Assembly: GCA_043804035.1 (NCBI GenBank)
Contig: JAZDJJ010000067.1
Coordinates: forward strand, 1-13,096
Reading direction: 5' to 3'
DNA from: JAZDJJ01 sp043804035
GTDB taxonomy: Bacteria > Bacteroidota > Bacteroidia > Palsa-948
Length of the DNA: 13,096 nt
Under the pieces are notes generated by a model that had not been told where the DNA came from, did no database searches, and saw only the letters and a list, made by a program, of their open reading frames with translations. Below, piece by piece: positions 1 through 7,603 of the stretch. A program made the translations under genes and the position numbers. Each line of letters opens with the position of its first letter. Position 1 is the first letter of the stretch.

Positions 1-140
1 TAGTTTATTGCGTCATTACTTGGCAAGATTAAGAAGAAAGACAAAATGCTATAGCAAAAGCAAGGAAATGCTTGAATACTCTATAAAACTATTAATGCTA
101 AAGCGGAATAATCAATTGTGTATACTTAGTTACTAATGCC
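1..140 (+). mobile_element. Right end of an IS1-family insertion sequence (partial)
   Basis: The window opens inside an insertion sequence; only its distal end is visible. The coding part is the C-terminus of an IS1-type transposase (separate entry). In IS1 elements the transposase gene runs almost to the terminal inverted repeat. Here the bases around the stop codon (about 128-140, ending in actaatgcc) vaguely resemble the E. coli IS1 right end (ending in tcattacc, recalled from memory). The outer boundary near 140 is therefore a guess. The left end, the partner repeat and the target-site duplication lie outside the window. Confidence 0.5.
2..136 (+). CDS. IS1-family transposase, C-terminal fragment (cut by window edge)
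   Basis: An open frame enters from the left edge and gives 44 residues before TAA at 134-136. It begins SLLRHYLARLRRKTKCYSKS and continues KEMLEYSIKLLM. The pattern ARLxRK, then SKSxE, then a hydrophobic helix matches the end of the IS1 InsB/InsAB' DDE transposase (E. coli IS1 has ARLGRKSLSFSKSVEL at the same place, from memory). The catalytic DDE core lies to the left of the window. Whether the full transposase is intact cannot be judged, but the visible part has no stop or frameshift. The family assignment is fairly firm; activity is unknown. Confidence 0.72.
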   Translation, partial: SLLRHYLARLRRKTKCYSKSKEMLEYSIKLLMLKRNNQLCILSY

Positions 141-173
141 AGTTTCTGCATAAGATAAGTTCTAATTATATTT

Positions 174-181
174 TAATTTTG
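174..181 (+). promoter_or_regulatory. Candidate Bacteroidetes-type -7 box (TAATTTTG)
   Basis: TAATTTTG fits the TAnnTTTG consensus of Bacteroidetes primary-sigma promoters and lies 43 bases before the lipoprotein start at 225. No convincing TTG/TTTG -33 element sits 19-23 bases upstream, so the call is tentative. The box and the next four bases (TAATTTTGTGCA) nearly repeat the sequence upstream of the ABC exporter at 3980-3991. Confidence 0.35.
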
Positions 182-224
182 TGCATAAATCTTAAGGTAA
201 ATACATAAACAAAAAAATCTAAAA

Positions 225-878
225 ATGAAAATTTTTTTTCTTTTTCTGTTTGCTGTTGGACTATCATTACTGTATTCATGCGCAACAACCAATGATGTTA
301 TTACGGATAATTTTATTTCAAAAAGAAAATATACAAGAGGGTATTTTGTTCAGATGCCGATAAAGCAAAAAAAACAGGATGTTAAATTCGTTGCAGAAAA
401 ATCGGAAAACAAAAATAAGTACGTTTCATTTGATGAAATGGGAGAAGAAATAATAGTATCAGCAAATAATAATGAACCTGCTATTATTATTCAGAAACCT
501 CAAACACTTTTGGTTCCTGAAAAGAAAATTATTTCTGCTGTTCAAAGTATCAAGCAGTTATATGAATCAGATATAAATGATATAAAAACTTTCAGAAATG
601 AATACAAAAAAATTAAAAAAATTTTTAGAAATACTTCTGCTCATTCGGATAATGACAAGAAAGATGAAAAAGGAACCGCAGGACTCAGCATTGCATCATT
701 TGCCTTTTCCATTGTAGGACTGATTATAGCCGGCATTATCTTAGGCGCTGTGGCTATTATTTTTGGCACCATTGCTTTAACGAAAAAAAATACAAAAGCA
801 AAAGGGCTTGCCATTGCCGGTATTATTATTGGAGCTGCTGATATAATTCTTGTGTTGGTATATTTATCTACTCTGTGA
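225..878 (+). CDS. Lipoprotein with C-terminal DUF4190-like membrane domain
   Basis: This 217-residue protein has a short lysine N-terminus, a hydrophobic core (residues 3-16) and a lipobox L16-Y17-S18-C19, so it is predicted to be a signal peptidase II substrate. Residues 20-150 are lysine-rich and polar with no family I recognise. The C-terminus is a DUF4190-like unit. It starts with GTAGLSIASF and forms two hydrophobic segments (about 153-186 and 194-215) joined by the basic turn TKKNTKAKG. This 'GLAIAGIIIG' arrangement is common in Bacteroidetes small membrane proteins of unknown role. A lipidated N-terminus plus two membrane helices suggests that it stays in the inner membrane, or that one of the two signals is not used. 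It stands alone on this strand, behind the IS1 end, and converges on the flippase gene. Function unknown. Confidence 0.8.
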   Translation: MKIFFLFLFAVGLSLLYSCATTNDVITDNFISKRKYTRGYFVQMPIKQKKQDVKFVAEKSENKNKYVSFDEMGEEIIVSANNNEPAIIIQKPQTLLVPEKKIISAVQSIKQLYESDINDIKTFRNEYKKIKKIFRNTSAHSDNDKKDEKGTAGLSIASFAFSIVGLIIAGIILGAVAIIFGTIALTKKNTKAKGLAIAGIIIGAADIILVLVYLSTL

Positions 879-897
879 ACAAAATCTACAACAGCAA

Positions 898-920
898 CAA
901 CTACTTGAAAAAAATAGTTG
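898..920. terminator. Possible small bidirectional hairpin between convergent genes
   Basis: CAACTA (898-903) pairs perfectly with TAGTTG (915-920) around an A-rich 11-base loop. It sits between the convergent ends of the lipoprotein (878) and flippase (931). The stem is short and AT-rich and there is no clean U-run after it, so it is a weak terminator candidate only. Confidence 0.25.
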
Positions 921-930
921 AATTCAAGCC

Positions 931-2454
931 CTAAATGCTTTTATAAATCTTTAATATTTTGTTTGTATATTTTACTACTTCGTCATTGATATTTATTACA
1001 TAGTTGATAAAAATAAGTATAACAAAATAAATACACGTGCCTATAAGTATATTTAGTATTATCATTTCGGGAAAAAATGGTTTGACATAATAAATAAATA
1101 CTCCTATACATCCATTAAGAATGATAAGTTTTATTAAGTAAATAAAAATTTCAATGTAACGAATATATGGGAACAAAATTCGCAACCAAATATAATATGC
1201 AAAAACTGCAATCAAATAAACACTAATAAGTGATAATGGATAACCGATTATTCCAAAGCACTTGATTCCCAAGATAGTTAGCGCAATAATCAAAATATTA
1301 AGTGCAAGTTGATTGTAAAATGCCGACTTCATTCTTTGACCTGCAATAAATAATCTTGTTACTATAGTATTAATGCCATAAAGTGGCAGCAGAAATCCAA
1401 ATATCTGTAAGACACTTGCCGACAAATCTACTGACTGCACATCAAATGCTCCGCGATGAAATAATAATGAAATGATTTCTATATTATACAAAAACATCAA
1501 TACACTGAAAGGAATACAAACAAACATCAGGAATTTTGCAGAAGTAAGAAATATATTGTTCAATGAATTATAATCTCGTTTTGCATACAATTCATTAAAC
1601 TTGATTCCGAGCACTGATGAAAATTGAACAGTTAACTGATTAGGTGCCTCTGCCGTTTTTTGTCCGAAATTAAGCGAAGCAATAATACCCGCACTATATC
1701 CGCTCAAAACATAGATAGGCATAAATCCGGCTATGAGCGACATCGCATTTCCTGCCTGAGCAAAAAACATATTACGAATATTTTTTTTCTCAATTCTATA
1801 CATGCTAAATGAAAAATCCCATTGAAGTTTTTTTCTCATTAAATAAATCAGCAGAATAAAATTTATGCTATATGCAATGAGCAACCCAATGTAAATACTC
1901 GCAATGTTCAATATATCATGAAACAACAACATAAATAACAATGCAAAAAAATTATTTAATGTGGAAACAATTATTGGAACTGTGAAATATTTATACGATG
2001 CAATAATGTTGCTCAATAATCCGGTAGTAATAACTAATGTGAATAATGTAATGGAATAAAGCAATAGTTCACGGTTTTCTATAAGTACATTAGTATTAAA
2101 ATTGGACAACAGCGAAAAAAATTTCACAGGAGAAATTAAAAAAATTACAGTACAAAAAACTCCAAAGAATAAGTATATGTAAAAAAAGAAATTAAGAAAC
2201 TTCATGGATTCTTTTTTTCCCACCTGCTCTGAAAGTCGCATAGATTCGGGAATCAAAACAGAAGAATCTAAACTGTTTATGAAATATGCGATAAGTGTAA
2301 GTAACGATATGGAGTAGAAATAGACATCCGTTTTAGATTGTGCTCCAAAATAATAAGCAATAACAACTCCTTGAAGAAAAAATAATGACTTTGAAAAAAA
2401 ATTACCTACTGACGACAGAACTATACCTTTTCTATACGATTCTGTTTTAAACAT
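931..2454 (-). CDS. MVIN/MurJ-like polysaccharide or lipid-linked glycan flippase
   Basis: This multi-spanning protein of the MOP (MATE/MVIN/polysaccharide exporter) superfamily has 507 residues from this start, close to the usual 500-530 and enough for about 14 helices. N-terminal landmarks resemble MurJ: an FFSKSLFFLQG helix, then AYYFGAQSKTDVYFY (compare ARIFGAGMATDAFF in MurJ) and SSVLIPESMRL. I start at ATG 2454 because it forms a TAATG overlap with the stop codon of the epimerase gene, a normal translational-coupling arrangement. The in-frame ATG at 2493 would add 13 basic residues lying entirely inside the upstream gene and has no visible ribosome site. The likely role is flipping an undecaprenyl-linked glycan made with the neighbouring epimerase across the inner membrane. 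Peptidoglycan lipid II as substrate cannot be excluded. The substrate is inference; the family is fairly sure. Confidence 0.85.
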   Translation of the reverse strand: MFKTESYRKGIVLSSVGNFFSKSLFFLQGVVIAYYFGAQSKTDVYFYSISLLTLIAYFINSLDSSVLIPESMRLSEQVGKKESMKFLNFFFYIYLFFGVFCTVIFLISPVKFFSLLSNFNTNVLIENRELLLYSITLFTLVITTGLLSNIIASYKYFTVPIIVSTLNNFFALLFMLLFHDILNIASIYIGLLIAYSINFILLIYLMRKKLQWDFSFSMYRIEKKNIRNMFFAQAGNAMSLIAGFMPIYVLSGYSAGIIASLNFGQKTAEAPNQLTVQFSSVLGIKFNELYAKRDYNSLNNIFLTSAKFLMFVCIPFSVLMFLYNIEIISLLFHRGAFDVQSVDLSASVLQIFGFLLPLYGINTIVTRLFIAGQRMKSAFYNQLALNILIIALTILGIKCFGIIGYPLSLISVYLIAVFAYYIWLRILFPYIRYIEIFIYLIKLIILNGCIGVFIYYVKPFFPEMIILNILIGTCIYFVILIFINYVININDEVVKYTNKILKIYKSI

Positions 2455-3431
2455 TACACTTTTATTTCTATTTCTCTTTTTGGCATAAACCATTTATATG
2501 TAAGTTTCAGTCCGTCAATCAAAGATATATCAGGGGTGTATGCAAGATATCGCTTTGCTTTTGAAATATCTGCCATGCTATGCTGTATGTCGCCATGCCG
2601 ATGCGGACCGAAAACAGGCGAAATATTTTTCCCTGCAATTTTGCAAATGATTTCAAATAATTCCAGCACAGATGTACTTTTTCCGCAAGCAATATTATAA
2701 ATGTTATTCCATGATTCTTTGTTATCAGAAAAGATAGCATTGATATTTGCTTGCACCACATTATCTATGTATGTAAAATCCCTGCTTTGCAAACCATCAC
2801 CATTAATTACCGGTGGATTATTTTTTAATATGTTAATAATAAAAAGTGGAATAACTGCTGCGTATGGTCCTTCCGGATTTTGATTAGGACCAAAGACATT
2901 AAAATATCGTAATCCAATAAAATTGAAATCGTAAGATTTATTAAAAACTTTTGCATATAACTCGCCCGTTTGCTTTGTTGCTGAATATGGTGATAATGGA
3001 TTTCCAATTATTTCTTCTTTTTGTGGTAAAGAAAGATTGTCGCCATACACAGAAGAGGATGAAGCAAAAATTACCTTTTTAATATTATTTTCTTTTGCAG
3101 AATAAAACACATTCAATGTTCCGTTGATGTTAATTTCATTGGTCGTAATCGGATCTTTAATTGAACGTGGAACAGAACCAATCGCTGCCTGATGGCAAAT
3201 AATATCCATTCCTTTTGATACTTCCATGCAAGTTTTAAAATCACGGATATCGCCTTTACAAAAACTAAATTTAGGATGATTCAAAAAAGATGAAATGTTT
3301 TCTTTAAACCCAGTAGAAAGATTATCTATCACCACAACTTTATCAATATACTGATGTTCAATTAATTTCCCGGCAATATGAGAACCGATAAATCCTGCAC
3401 CTCCAGTTAATAATATTTTATACTTATACAT
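2454..3431 (-). CDS. NAD-dependent UDP-sugar 4-epimerase (extended SDR, WbpP/GalE-like)
   Basis: This 325-residue extended short-chain dehydrogenase has the expected length. The NAD-binding glycine motif TGGAGFIGSH is at residues 9-18, an acidic D36 ends beta-2 (VVVIDNLSTG), and GDIRD is at 60-64. The catalytic serine cluster is 124-127 (FASSSSVYG) and the YxxxK motif is Y149-SAT-K153. Later signatures RDFTYIDNVVQAN (217-229) and HGDIQHSMADISKA (279-292) are typical of the UDP-GlcNAc/UDP-Glc 4-epimerase branch (WbpP/TviC/GalE), which interconverts UDP-GlcNAc/UDP-GalNAc or UDP-Glc/UDP-Gal in the cytoplasm. A nucleotide-sugar dehydratase is less likely because the dehydratase residue pattern is absent. 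Its stop overlaps the flippase start (TAATG), so the two form an operon for glycan assembly. A candidate promoter lies just upstream. The exact sugar is not resolved. Confidence 0.9.
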   Translation of the reverse strand: MYKYKILLTGGAGFIGSHIAGKLIEHQYIDKVVVIDNLSTGFKENISSFLNHPKFSFCKGDIRDFKTCMEVSKGMDIICHQAAIGSVPRSIKDPITTNEININGTLNVFYSAKENNIKKVIFASSSSVYGDNLSLPQKEEIIGNPLSPYSATKQTGELYAKVFNKSYDFNFIGLRYFNVFGPNQNPEGPYAAVIPLFIINILKNNPPVINGDGLQSRDFTYIDNVVQANINAIFSDNKESWNNIYNIACGKSTSVLELFEIICKIAGKNISPVFGPHRHGDIQHSMADISKAKRYLAYTPDISLIDGLKLTYKWFMPKREIEIKV

Positions 3432-3460
3432 AAATTGCTGAATTTAAGTTTGAAGTGCGA

Positions 3461-3493
3461 CAAATTTAGAAAAAATTCATCAGGAGTGAGCAA
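3461..3493 (-). promoter_or_regulatory. Candidate Bacteroidetes promoter for the epimerase-flippase operon
   Basis: On the minus strand, TTG (3493-3491) is followed after 22 bases by TAAATTTG (3468-3461), an exact match to TAnnTTTG. The box ends 29 bases before the epimerase ATG at 3431, which leaves a short leader. Both elements and their spacing fit the -33/-7 architecture known for this phylum. It suggests that the glycan pair can be transcribed independently of rbfA. Confidence 0.5.
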
Positions 3494-3551
3494 TCATAAT
3501 TTTTACAAGTATATTATCAACCCGGATTTTTTCAGATGAACATCAATCTTG

Positions 3552-3565
3552 AAGTTCTTGAACTT
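3552..3565. repeat. Small inverted repeat at the 3' end of rbfA
   Basis: AAGTTC-TT-GAACTT is a perfect six-base inverted repeat with a two-base loop that touches the rbfA stop codon (3564-3566). It could add to termination after rbfA, but there is no U-tract directly downstream on the minus strand. I list it as structure only. Confidence 0.3.
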
Positions 3566-3908
3566 AGGATATATTTTTAAATAGTTCTTCTATTTTTTCT
3601 GCATAATCAGCAGATTCGTCAACAAAGAATACAAGTTCGGGAATAATTCTCACTTGTTTGCCGATACGATTACCAAGCCGTTTGCGAATTTCTCTTGCAT
3701 GATTTTTTATTGCTTTCAGCATTTTTTCTTTTTCCTTTACTCCATACAAACTAAGATAAATTTTTGCGTAAGACAAATCGGAACTGACAAATACATGAGT
3801 AACAGTAATGAGTCCGCTGCCAAAAACATTTCTCATTTCTTTCTGAAAAATATCTGCTACTTCTTTTTGAAGCAACCGCGAAACTTTATTTTGTCTGAGC
3901 GATTCCAT
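3564..3908 (-). CDS. rbfA: Ribosome-binding factor A
   Basis: RbfA binds the 30S subunit and helps maturation of the 5' end of 16S rRNA, acting in the cytoplasm and during cold adaptation. The 114-residue protein matches the family in length (about 110-130). Visible signatures are the N-terminal helix with VSRLLQKEVADIFQKE, the beta-strand segment ITVTHVFVSSDLSYAKIYLS (about 34-53) and the RIIPELVFFVDES stretch (about 87-99) before a short helical tail; together these form the KH-type fold. ATG at 3908 gives the standard RbfA beginning (MESLRQNKVSRLLQ). It is the first gene of a minus-strand run and is divergent from the ABC exporter. Its usual partners (infB, nusA, truB) are not adjacent, which is common in this phylum. 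Confidence 0.95.
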   Translation of the reverse strand: MESLRQNKVSRLLQKEVADIFQKEMRNVFGSGLITVTHVFVSSDLSYAKIYLSLYGVKEKEKMLKAIKNHAREIRKRLGNRIGKQVRIIPELVFFVDESADYAEKIEELFKNIS

Positions 3909-3979
3909 AATTAATGAAAAACGAATTTATAAAAAAAACGTAATATGAAATGACAAAAGAAATACGTTATTACTTTTTG

Positions 3980-3987
3980 TAATTTCG
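3980..3987 (+). promoter_or_regulatory. Candidate -7 box (TAATTTCG) for the ABC exporter
   Basis: TAATTTCG differs by one base from TAnnTTTG and ends 28 bases before the ATG at 4016. The extended sequence TAATTTCGTGCA parallels the one before the lipoprotein gene (174-185). No good -33 element is visible at the right distance. The short rbfA/ABC divergent gap (3909-4015) must hold promoters for both directions. Confidence 0.3.
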
Positions 3988-4015
3988 TGCAATAAAAATT
4001 TTATTTATTTATTTG

Positions 4016-5920
4016 ATGAAAAAGTTTTTTTATACTCTCAGTTATATAAAAGGATATTGGCGTTATGCCTTGCTTAATATTTTTTTTAATATTTTTTCCG
4101 TTATTTTTTCGCTCTTCTCACTTACTATGATTGCTCCCTTTTTGGAACTTTTGTTTTTGAAGCACGATAACGAATATCGGGATATCGTTAACAAAGGAGT
4201 GCCTGCCTTAACATTTTCCGTTCAATCATGTATTGATAATTTTTATTTTTATTTATCGCGTATCATTCTTGAAAATGGAAAATTTAAAGCAATGATTTCT
4301 ATATGTATTCTCGTTGTAGTAATTATTTTTCTAAAGAATGCGTTCCGTTATTTAGCCATGTTTTTTCTTGCCTGTGTGCGAAACGGTGTGGTAATGGAAT
4401 TGAGAAACGCTCTGTACCGCAAAACTTTGGTTCTTCCGCTGTCCTATTATTCAGATGAACGAAAAGGCGATATACTTTCGCGAATGACTACTGATGTGCA
4501 GGAAATAGAATGGTCTATTATGCAGTCACTTGAACTTCTTTTTCGCGACCCTATCAATATGCTCATTCTCATCGGCACAATGATTTATATGAGTCCTCAA
4601 CTGACTTTAATTGTTGTGATACTGATACCTGTGCCTACCATTATCATCGGATGGATTGCCAGCAGTTTGCTCAGAACATCTTCTCGCGGAAAATCTCAAC
4701 TCGGTAATTTATTTTCTATAATAGAAGAAACTCTTTCCGGATTACGAATCATCAAAGCATTCAACTCCGAAAAGATTATGAATAAAAAATTTTCGAACGA
4801 GAACCGTATCTATACAAAAACTATGGTACGTATGTATCGCAAAACTGATATTTCTTCTCCGCTCAGCGAATTCCTTGGTGCATTTGTGCTGATGACTCTT
4901 GTTTATTTAGGTGGGAAACTTGTTCTGAACGAAACATTACCCGCTGCTGTTTTTATTACTTACATAGCCATTTTTTATCAACTCATTGCACCTTCCAAAG
5001 CATTAACTACTGCTTACTACAATATTCAAAAAGGACTTGCCTCTATTGAAAGAATAGAGAAGATACTTTCTGCAGAAGAAACAATCAAGGAATCTCTATC
5101 GCCCAAAGACAAAAAAACTTTTGAACAAGAGATAGAATATAAAAACATTTCTTTTGCTTATCACAAAGGAGGTACAGGATGGGTACTAAAAAATATCAAT
5201 CTGAAAATTGAAAAAGGAAAAACCATCGCGCTGGTAGGACAATCGGGCTCTGGAAAAACAACACTTGCTGATATGCTTCCGAGATTTTACGATCCCGATG
5301 AAGGCGAAATTCTCATAGATGGAGTATCTATCCGCAATTTGAAAATTGTTGACCTGAGAAACCTGATGAGTATTGTTACACAAGAATCTATTTTGTTTAA
5401 TGATACTGTGGAAAATAATATTGCATTTGGATATTCCACTGACGCACTCCCTGTTAGTGAAAGAGAAAAAAAACAACAAGTTCTCTCCGACAATTTGCGA
5501 AAAGATTTAAATGAGAATATCATTACCGCTGCCAAAATCGCCAACGCTCACGACTTTATTATGCAAATGCCACAGCAATATCAAACGAACATTGGCGACC
5601 GTGGCGGAAAACTTTCAGGAGGACAGCGTCAACGTATTGCCATTGCACGAGCAGTACTAAAAAATCCGGCAATACTTATTTTAGATGAAGCAACTTCATC
5701 TCTTGACAGCGAATCAGAGCGATTAGTTCAAGATGCTCTGCATCAACTAATGAAGAACCGTACATCCCTTGTAATTGCCCATCGCCTTTCTACTATTCAG
5801 CATGCCGATGAAATAATTGTTTTACAGAAAGGAGAAATTGTAGAGAGAGGAACACATAACAACTTGCTTGCGGAAGGAGGAGTTTATAAGAAGTTATACG
5901 ATATGCAGGTGTTTATCTAA
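4016..5920 (+). CDS. MsbA-type ABC exporter (fused membrane and ATPase domains)
   Basis: This half-transporter type ABC exporter has 634 residues; MsbA-like proteins are about 580-610. I chose ATG 4016 over the TTG codon directly before it (4013). Residues 1-340 form a six-helix ABC_membrane domain, with helices near 18-45, 92-120, 180-215 and 285-325. The ATPase domain has Walker A GQSGSGKTT (about 408-416), a Q-loop Q456, signature LSGGQRQRIA (533-542), Walker B ILILDEATSSLD (553-564) and H-loop AHRLS (588-592), so it looks catalytically complete. By family it likely moves lipid A/LPS precursors or another lipid or drug across the inner membrane as a homodimer. An extra, charged stretch of about 25 residues (474-500) lies between the Q-loop region and the ITAAKIANAHDFI helix. 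The 3' end overlaps thiC by 27 bp. The substrate cannot be fixed from sequence. Confidence 0.92.
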   Translation: MKKFFYTLSYIKGYWRYALLNIFFNIFSVIFSLFSLTMIAPFLELLFLKHDNEYRDIVNKGVPALTFSVQSCIDNFYFYLSRIILENGKFKAMISICILVVVIIFLKNAFRYLAMFFLACVRNGVVMELRNALYRKTLVLPLSYYSDERKGDILSRMTTDVQEIEWSIMQSLELLFRDPINMLILIGTMIYMSPQLTLIVVILIPVPTIIIGWIASSLLRTSSRGKSQLGNLFSIIEETLSGLRIIKAFNSEKIMNKKFSNENRIYTKTMVRMYRKTDISSPLSEFLGAFVLMTLVYLGGKLVLNETLPAAVFITYIAIFYQLIAPSKALTTAYYNIQKGLASIERIEKILSAEETIKESLSPKDKKTFEQEIEYKNISFAYHKGGTGWVLKNINLKIEKGKTIALVGQSGSGKTTLADMLPRFYDPDEGEILIDGVSIRNLKIVDLRNLMSIVTQESILFNDTVENNIAFGYSTDALPVSEREKKQQVLSDNLRKDLNENIITAAKIANAHDFIMQMPQQYQTNIGDRGGKLSGGQRQRIAIARAVLKNPAILILDEATSSLDSESERLVQDALHQLMKNRTSLVIAHRLSTIQHADEIIVLQKGEIVERGTHNNLLAEGGVYKKLYDMQVFI

Positions 5921-7531
5921 ACTAATAAACTCTTTTGCTTTTTCTTCCATTCCTTTTGATAATGCTTCTTCTTCGGCTATTCCAAATTGCTCTGCATACT
6001 CACGTACATCCTGTGTAATTTTCATAGAACAAAAATGCGGTCCGCACATAGAACAGAAATGCGACACTTTTGATTTTTCCTCTGGCAATGTTTCATCGTG
6101 AAATTCTTTTGCAATATCTGGATCAAGAGAAAGATTGAATTGATCTTTCCATCTAAATTCAAAACGCGCTTTACTCAAAAGATTATCTCTCAGTTGTGCA
6201 CCGGGATGTCCTTTCGCAAGATCAGCAGCATGAGCGGCAATTTTGTAAGCAATCACTCCGTCCTTTACATCTTTTTTATTCGGTAGTCCGAGATGTTCTT
6301 TTGGAGTAACATAACACAACATTGCAGTTCCATACCAACCAATCATCGCAGCGCCAATTGCAGAAGTGATATGATCGTAGCCGGGAGCAATATCAATTGT
6401 GAGCGGACCAAGAGTATAAAATGGTGCCCCATGACAAATCGCCAATTGCTTATCCATATTTTCTTTTATGAGATGTATCGGCACATGACCGGGGCCTTCA
6501 ATTATTGTTTGTACTTCGTACTTCCATGCAATTTTTGTGAGTTCGCCAAGCGTGGTGAGTTCGGCAAATTGTGCTTTATCATTTGCATCGGCAATAGATC
6601 CAGGACGAAATCCGTCTCCGAGTGAAAATGCCACATCATACTGTTTCATTATTTCACAAATCTCTTCAAAGTGTGTGTAAAGAAAATTTTCTTTGTGATG
6701 AGCAAGACACCATTTAGCAAGAATGGAACCACCACGAGAAACAATTCCCGTCATGCGTTTTGCTGTGAGCGGAATGTAACGAAGCAAGACCCCAGCGTGA
6801 ATAGTGAAATAGTCAACACCCTGTTCTGATTGCTCAATTAAAGTATCTCTGAAAATTTCCCAAGTCAAATCTTCTGCTTTGCCATTTACTTTTTCCAATG
6901 CCTGATAAATCGGAACTGTTCCAATTGGTACGGGAGAATTTCGGATAATCCACTGGCGTGTTTCATGAATATTTTTTCCTGTTGACAAATCCATCACCGT
7001 ATCTGCTCCCCAGCGAATAGACCAAACCATTTTTTCTATTTCTTCTTCTATGCTGGAAGCAACTTCTGATTTGCCGATATTGGCATTTATCTTCACCAAA
7101 AAATTCCTACCAATAATCATCGGCTCGCACTCAGGATGATTAATGTTGGATGGAATAATTGCCAACCCTTTTGCAATTTCATCTCTGACAAATTCAGGAG
7201 TAACATTTTCACGAATAGCGACAAACTCCATTTCGGGAGTGATGACGCCTTTTTTTGCGTAATGCATCTGACCTTTTTCATTTCGGCAGAAATTCCATTT
7301 TTCACGAATGCGTGGAAGTCCTTTCTTTACATCAATTTTTATATTCGGGTCGGTGTAAGGTCCGCTGGTATCATAAGCAATAAATTTCTTTTCTTGTCCA
7401 TCTGAAATTTCTATCTCACGCATCGGAACTTTAATATTGTGAATTTTTCCGTTCACATAAATTTTCTTTGAACCTGGAATTGGTTCAGTAGTGATAATTT
7501 TTTTTGCGAGAAGTTTTTTGGTTGTTTTCAT
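5894..7531 (-). CDS. thiC: Phosphomethylpyrimidine synthase ThiC
   Basis: ThiC is a radical-SAM enzyme that converts aminoimidazole ribotide to HMP-phosphate, the pyrimidine half of thiamine, in the cytoplasm. The protein is about 545 residues. Recognised segments are TTEPIPGSKKIYVNG near the N-terminus, GADTVMDLSTGKNIHETR, PVPIGTVPIYQALEKV, YFTIHAGVLLRYIP, SRGGSILAKWCL, SLGDGFRPGSIADA, EGPGHVPIHLI and YTLGPLTIDIAPGYDHITSA. The C-terminal CxxCxxxxC cluster motif (CSMCGPHFC) binds the 4Fe-4S centre. ATG 7531 (MKTTKK) is preferred because the nine codons before it, from ATG 7558, look non-conserved and an AGGA lies upstream; 7558 remains possible. The last 27 bases overlap the convergent ABC exporter. 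No thiE/thiG/thiH partners and no TPP riboswitch are seen nearby. Confidence 0.96.
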   Translation of the reverse strand: MKTTKKLLAKKIITTEPIPGSKKIYVNGKIHNIKVPMREIEISDGQEKKFIAYDTSGPYTDPNIKIDVKKGLPRIREKWNFCRNEKGQMHYAKKGVITPEMEFVAIRENVTPEFVRDEIAKGLAIIPSNINHPECEPMIIGRNFLVKINANIGKSEVASSIEEEIEKMVWSIRWGADTVMDLSTGKNIHETRQWIIRNSPVPIGTVPIYQALEKVNGKAEDLTWEIFRDTLIEQSEQGVDYFTIHAGVLLRYIPLTAKRMTGIVSRGGSILAKWCLAHHKENFLYTHFEEICEIMKQYDVAFSLGDGFRPGSIADANDKAQFAELTTLGELTKIAWKYEVQTIIEGPGHVPIHLIKENMDKQLAICHGAPFYTLGPLTIDIAPGYDHITSAIGAAMIGWYGTAMLCYVTPKEHLGLPNKKDVKDGVIAYKIAAHAADLAKGHPGAQLRDNLLSKARFEFRWKDQFNLSLDPDIAKEFHDETLPEEKSKVSHFCSMCGPHFCSMKITQDVREYAEQFGIAEEEALSKGMEEKAKEFISLDKHLHIV

Positions 7532-7603
7532 GATTTTGTAAGTCCTGCTGTGAAGCATAAAATTATTCTTTTATGAGTAAGTACTACAAATTGATGAGAT
7601 TAT

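Noticed and set aside
2701..3007. Small open frames within the epimerase gene on both strands
   Set aside because: The epimerase frame carries all SDR motifs through this region; the others are by-products of its codon use.
3552..3565. Strong intrinsic terminator after rbfA
   Set aside because: The inverted repeat is only six base pairs and has no U-tract directly behind it, so it is listed only as a repeat.
5186..5544. Open frames on the minus strand inside the ABC exporter
   Set aside because: They lie opposite conserved Walker A and Q-loop coding sequence, show no family pattern and are explained as antisense shadows.
6098..7405. Several plus-strand open frames across thiC
   Set aside because: They are antisense to a highly conserved enzyme, their translations are low in recognisable motifs, and none has a promoter or ribosome site.
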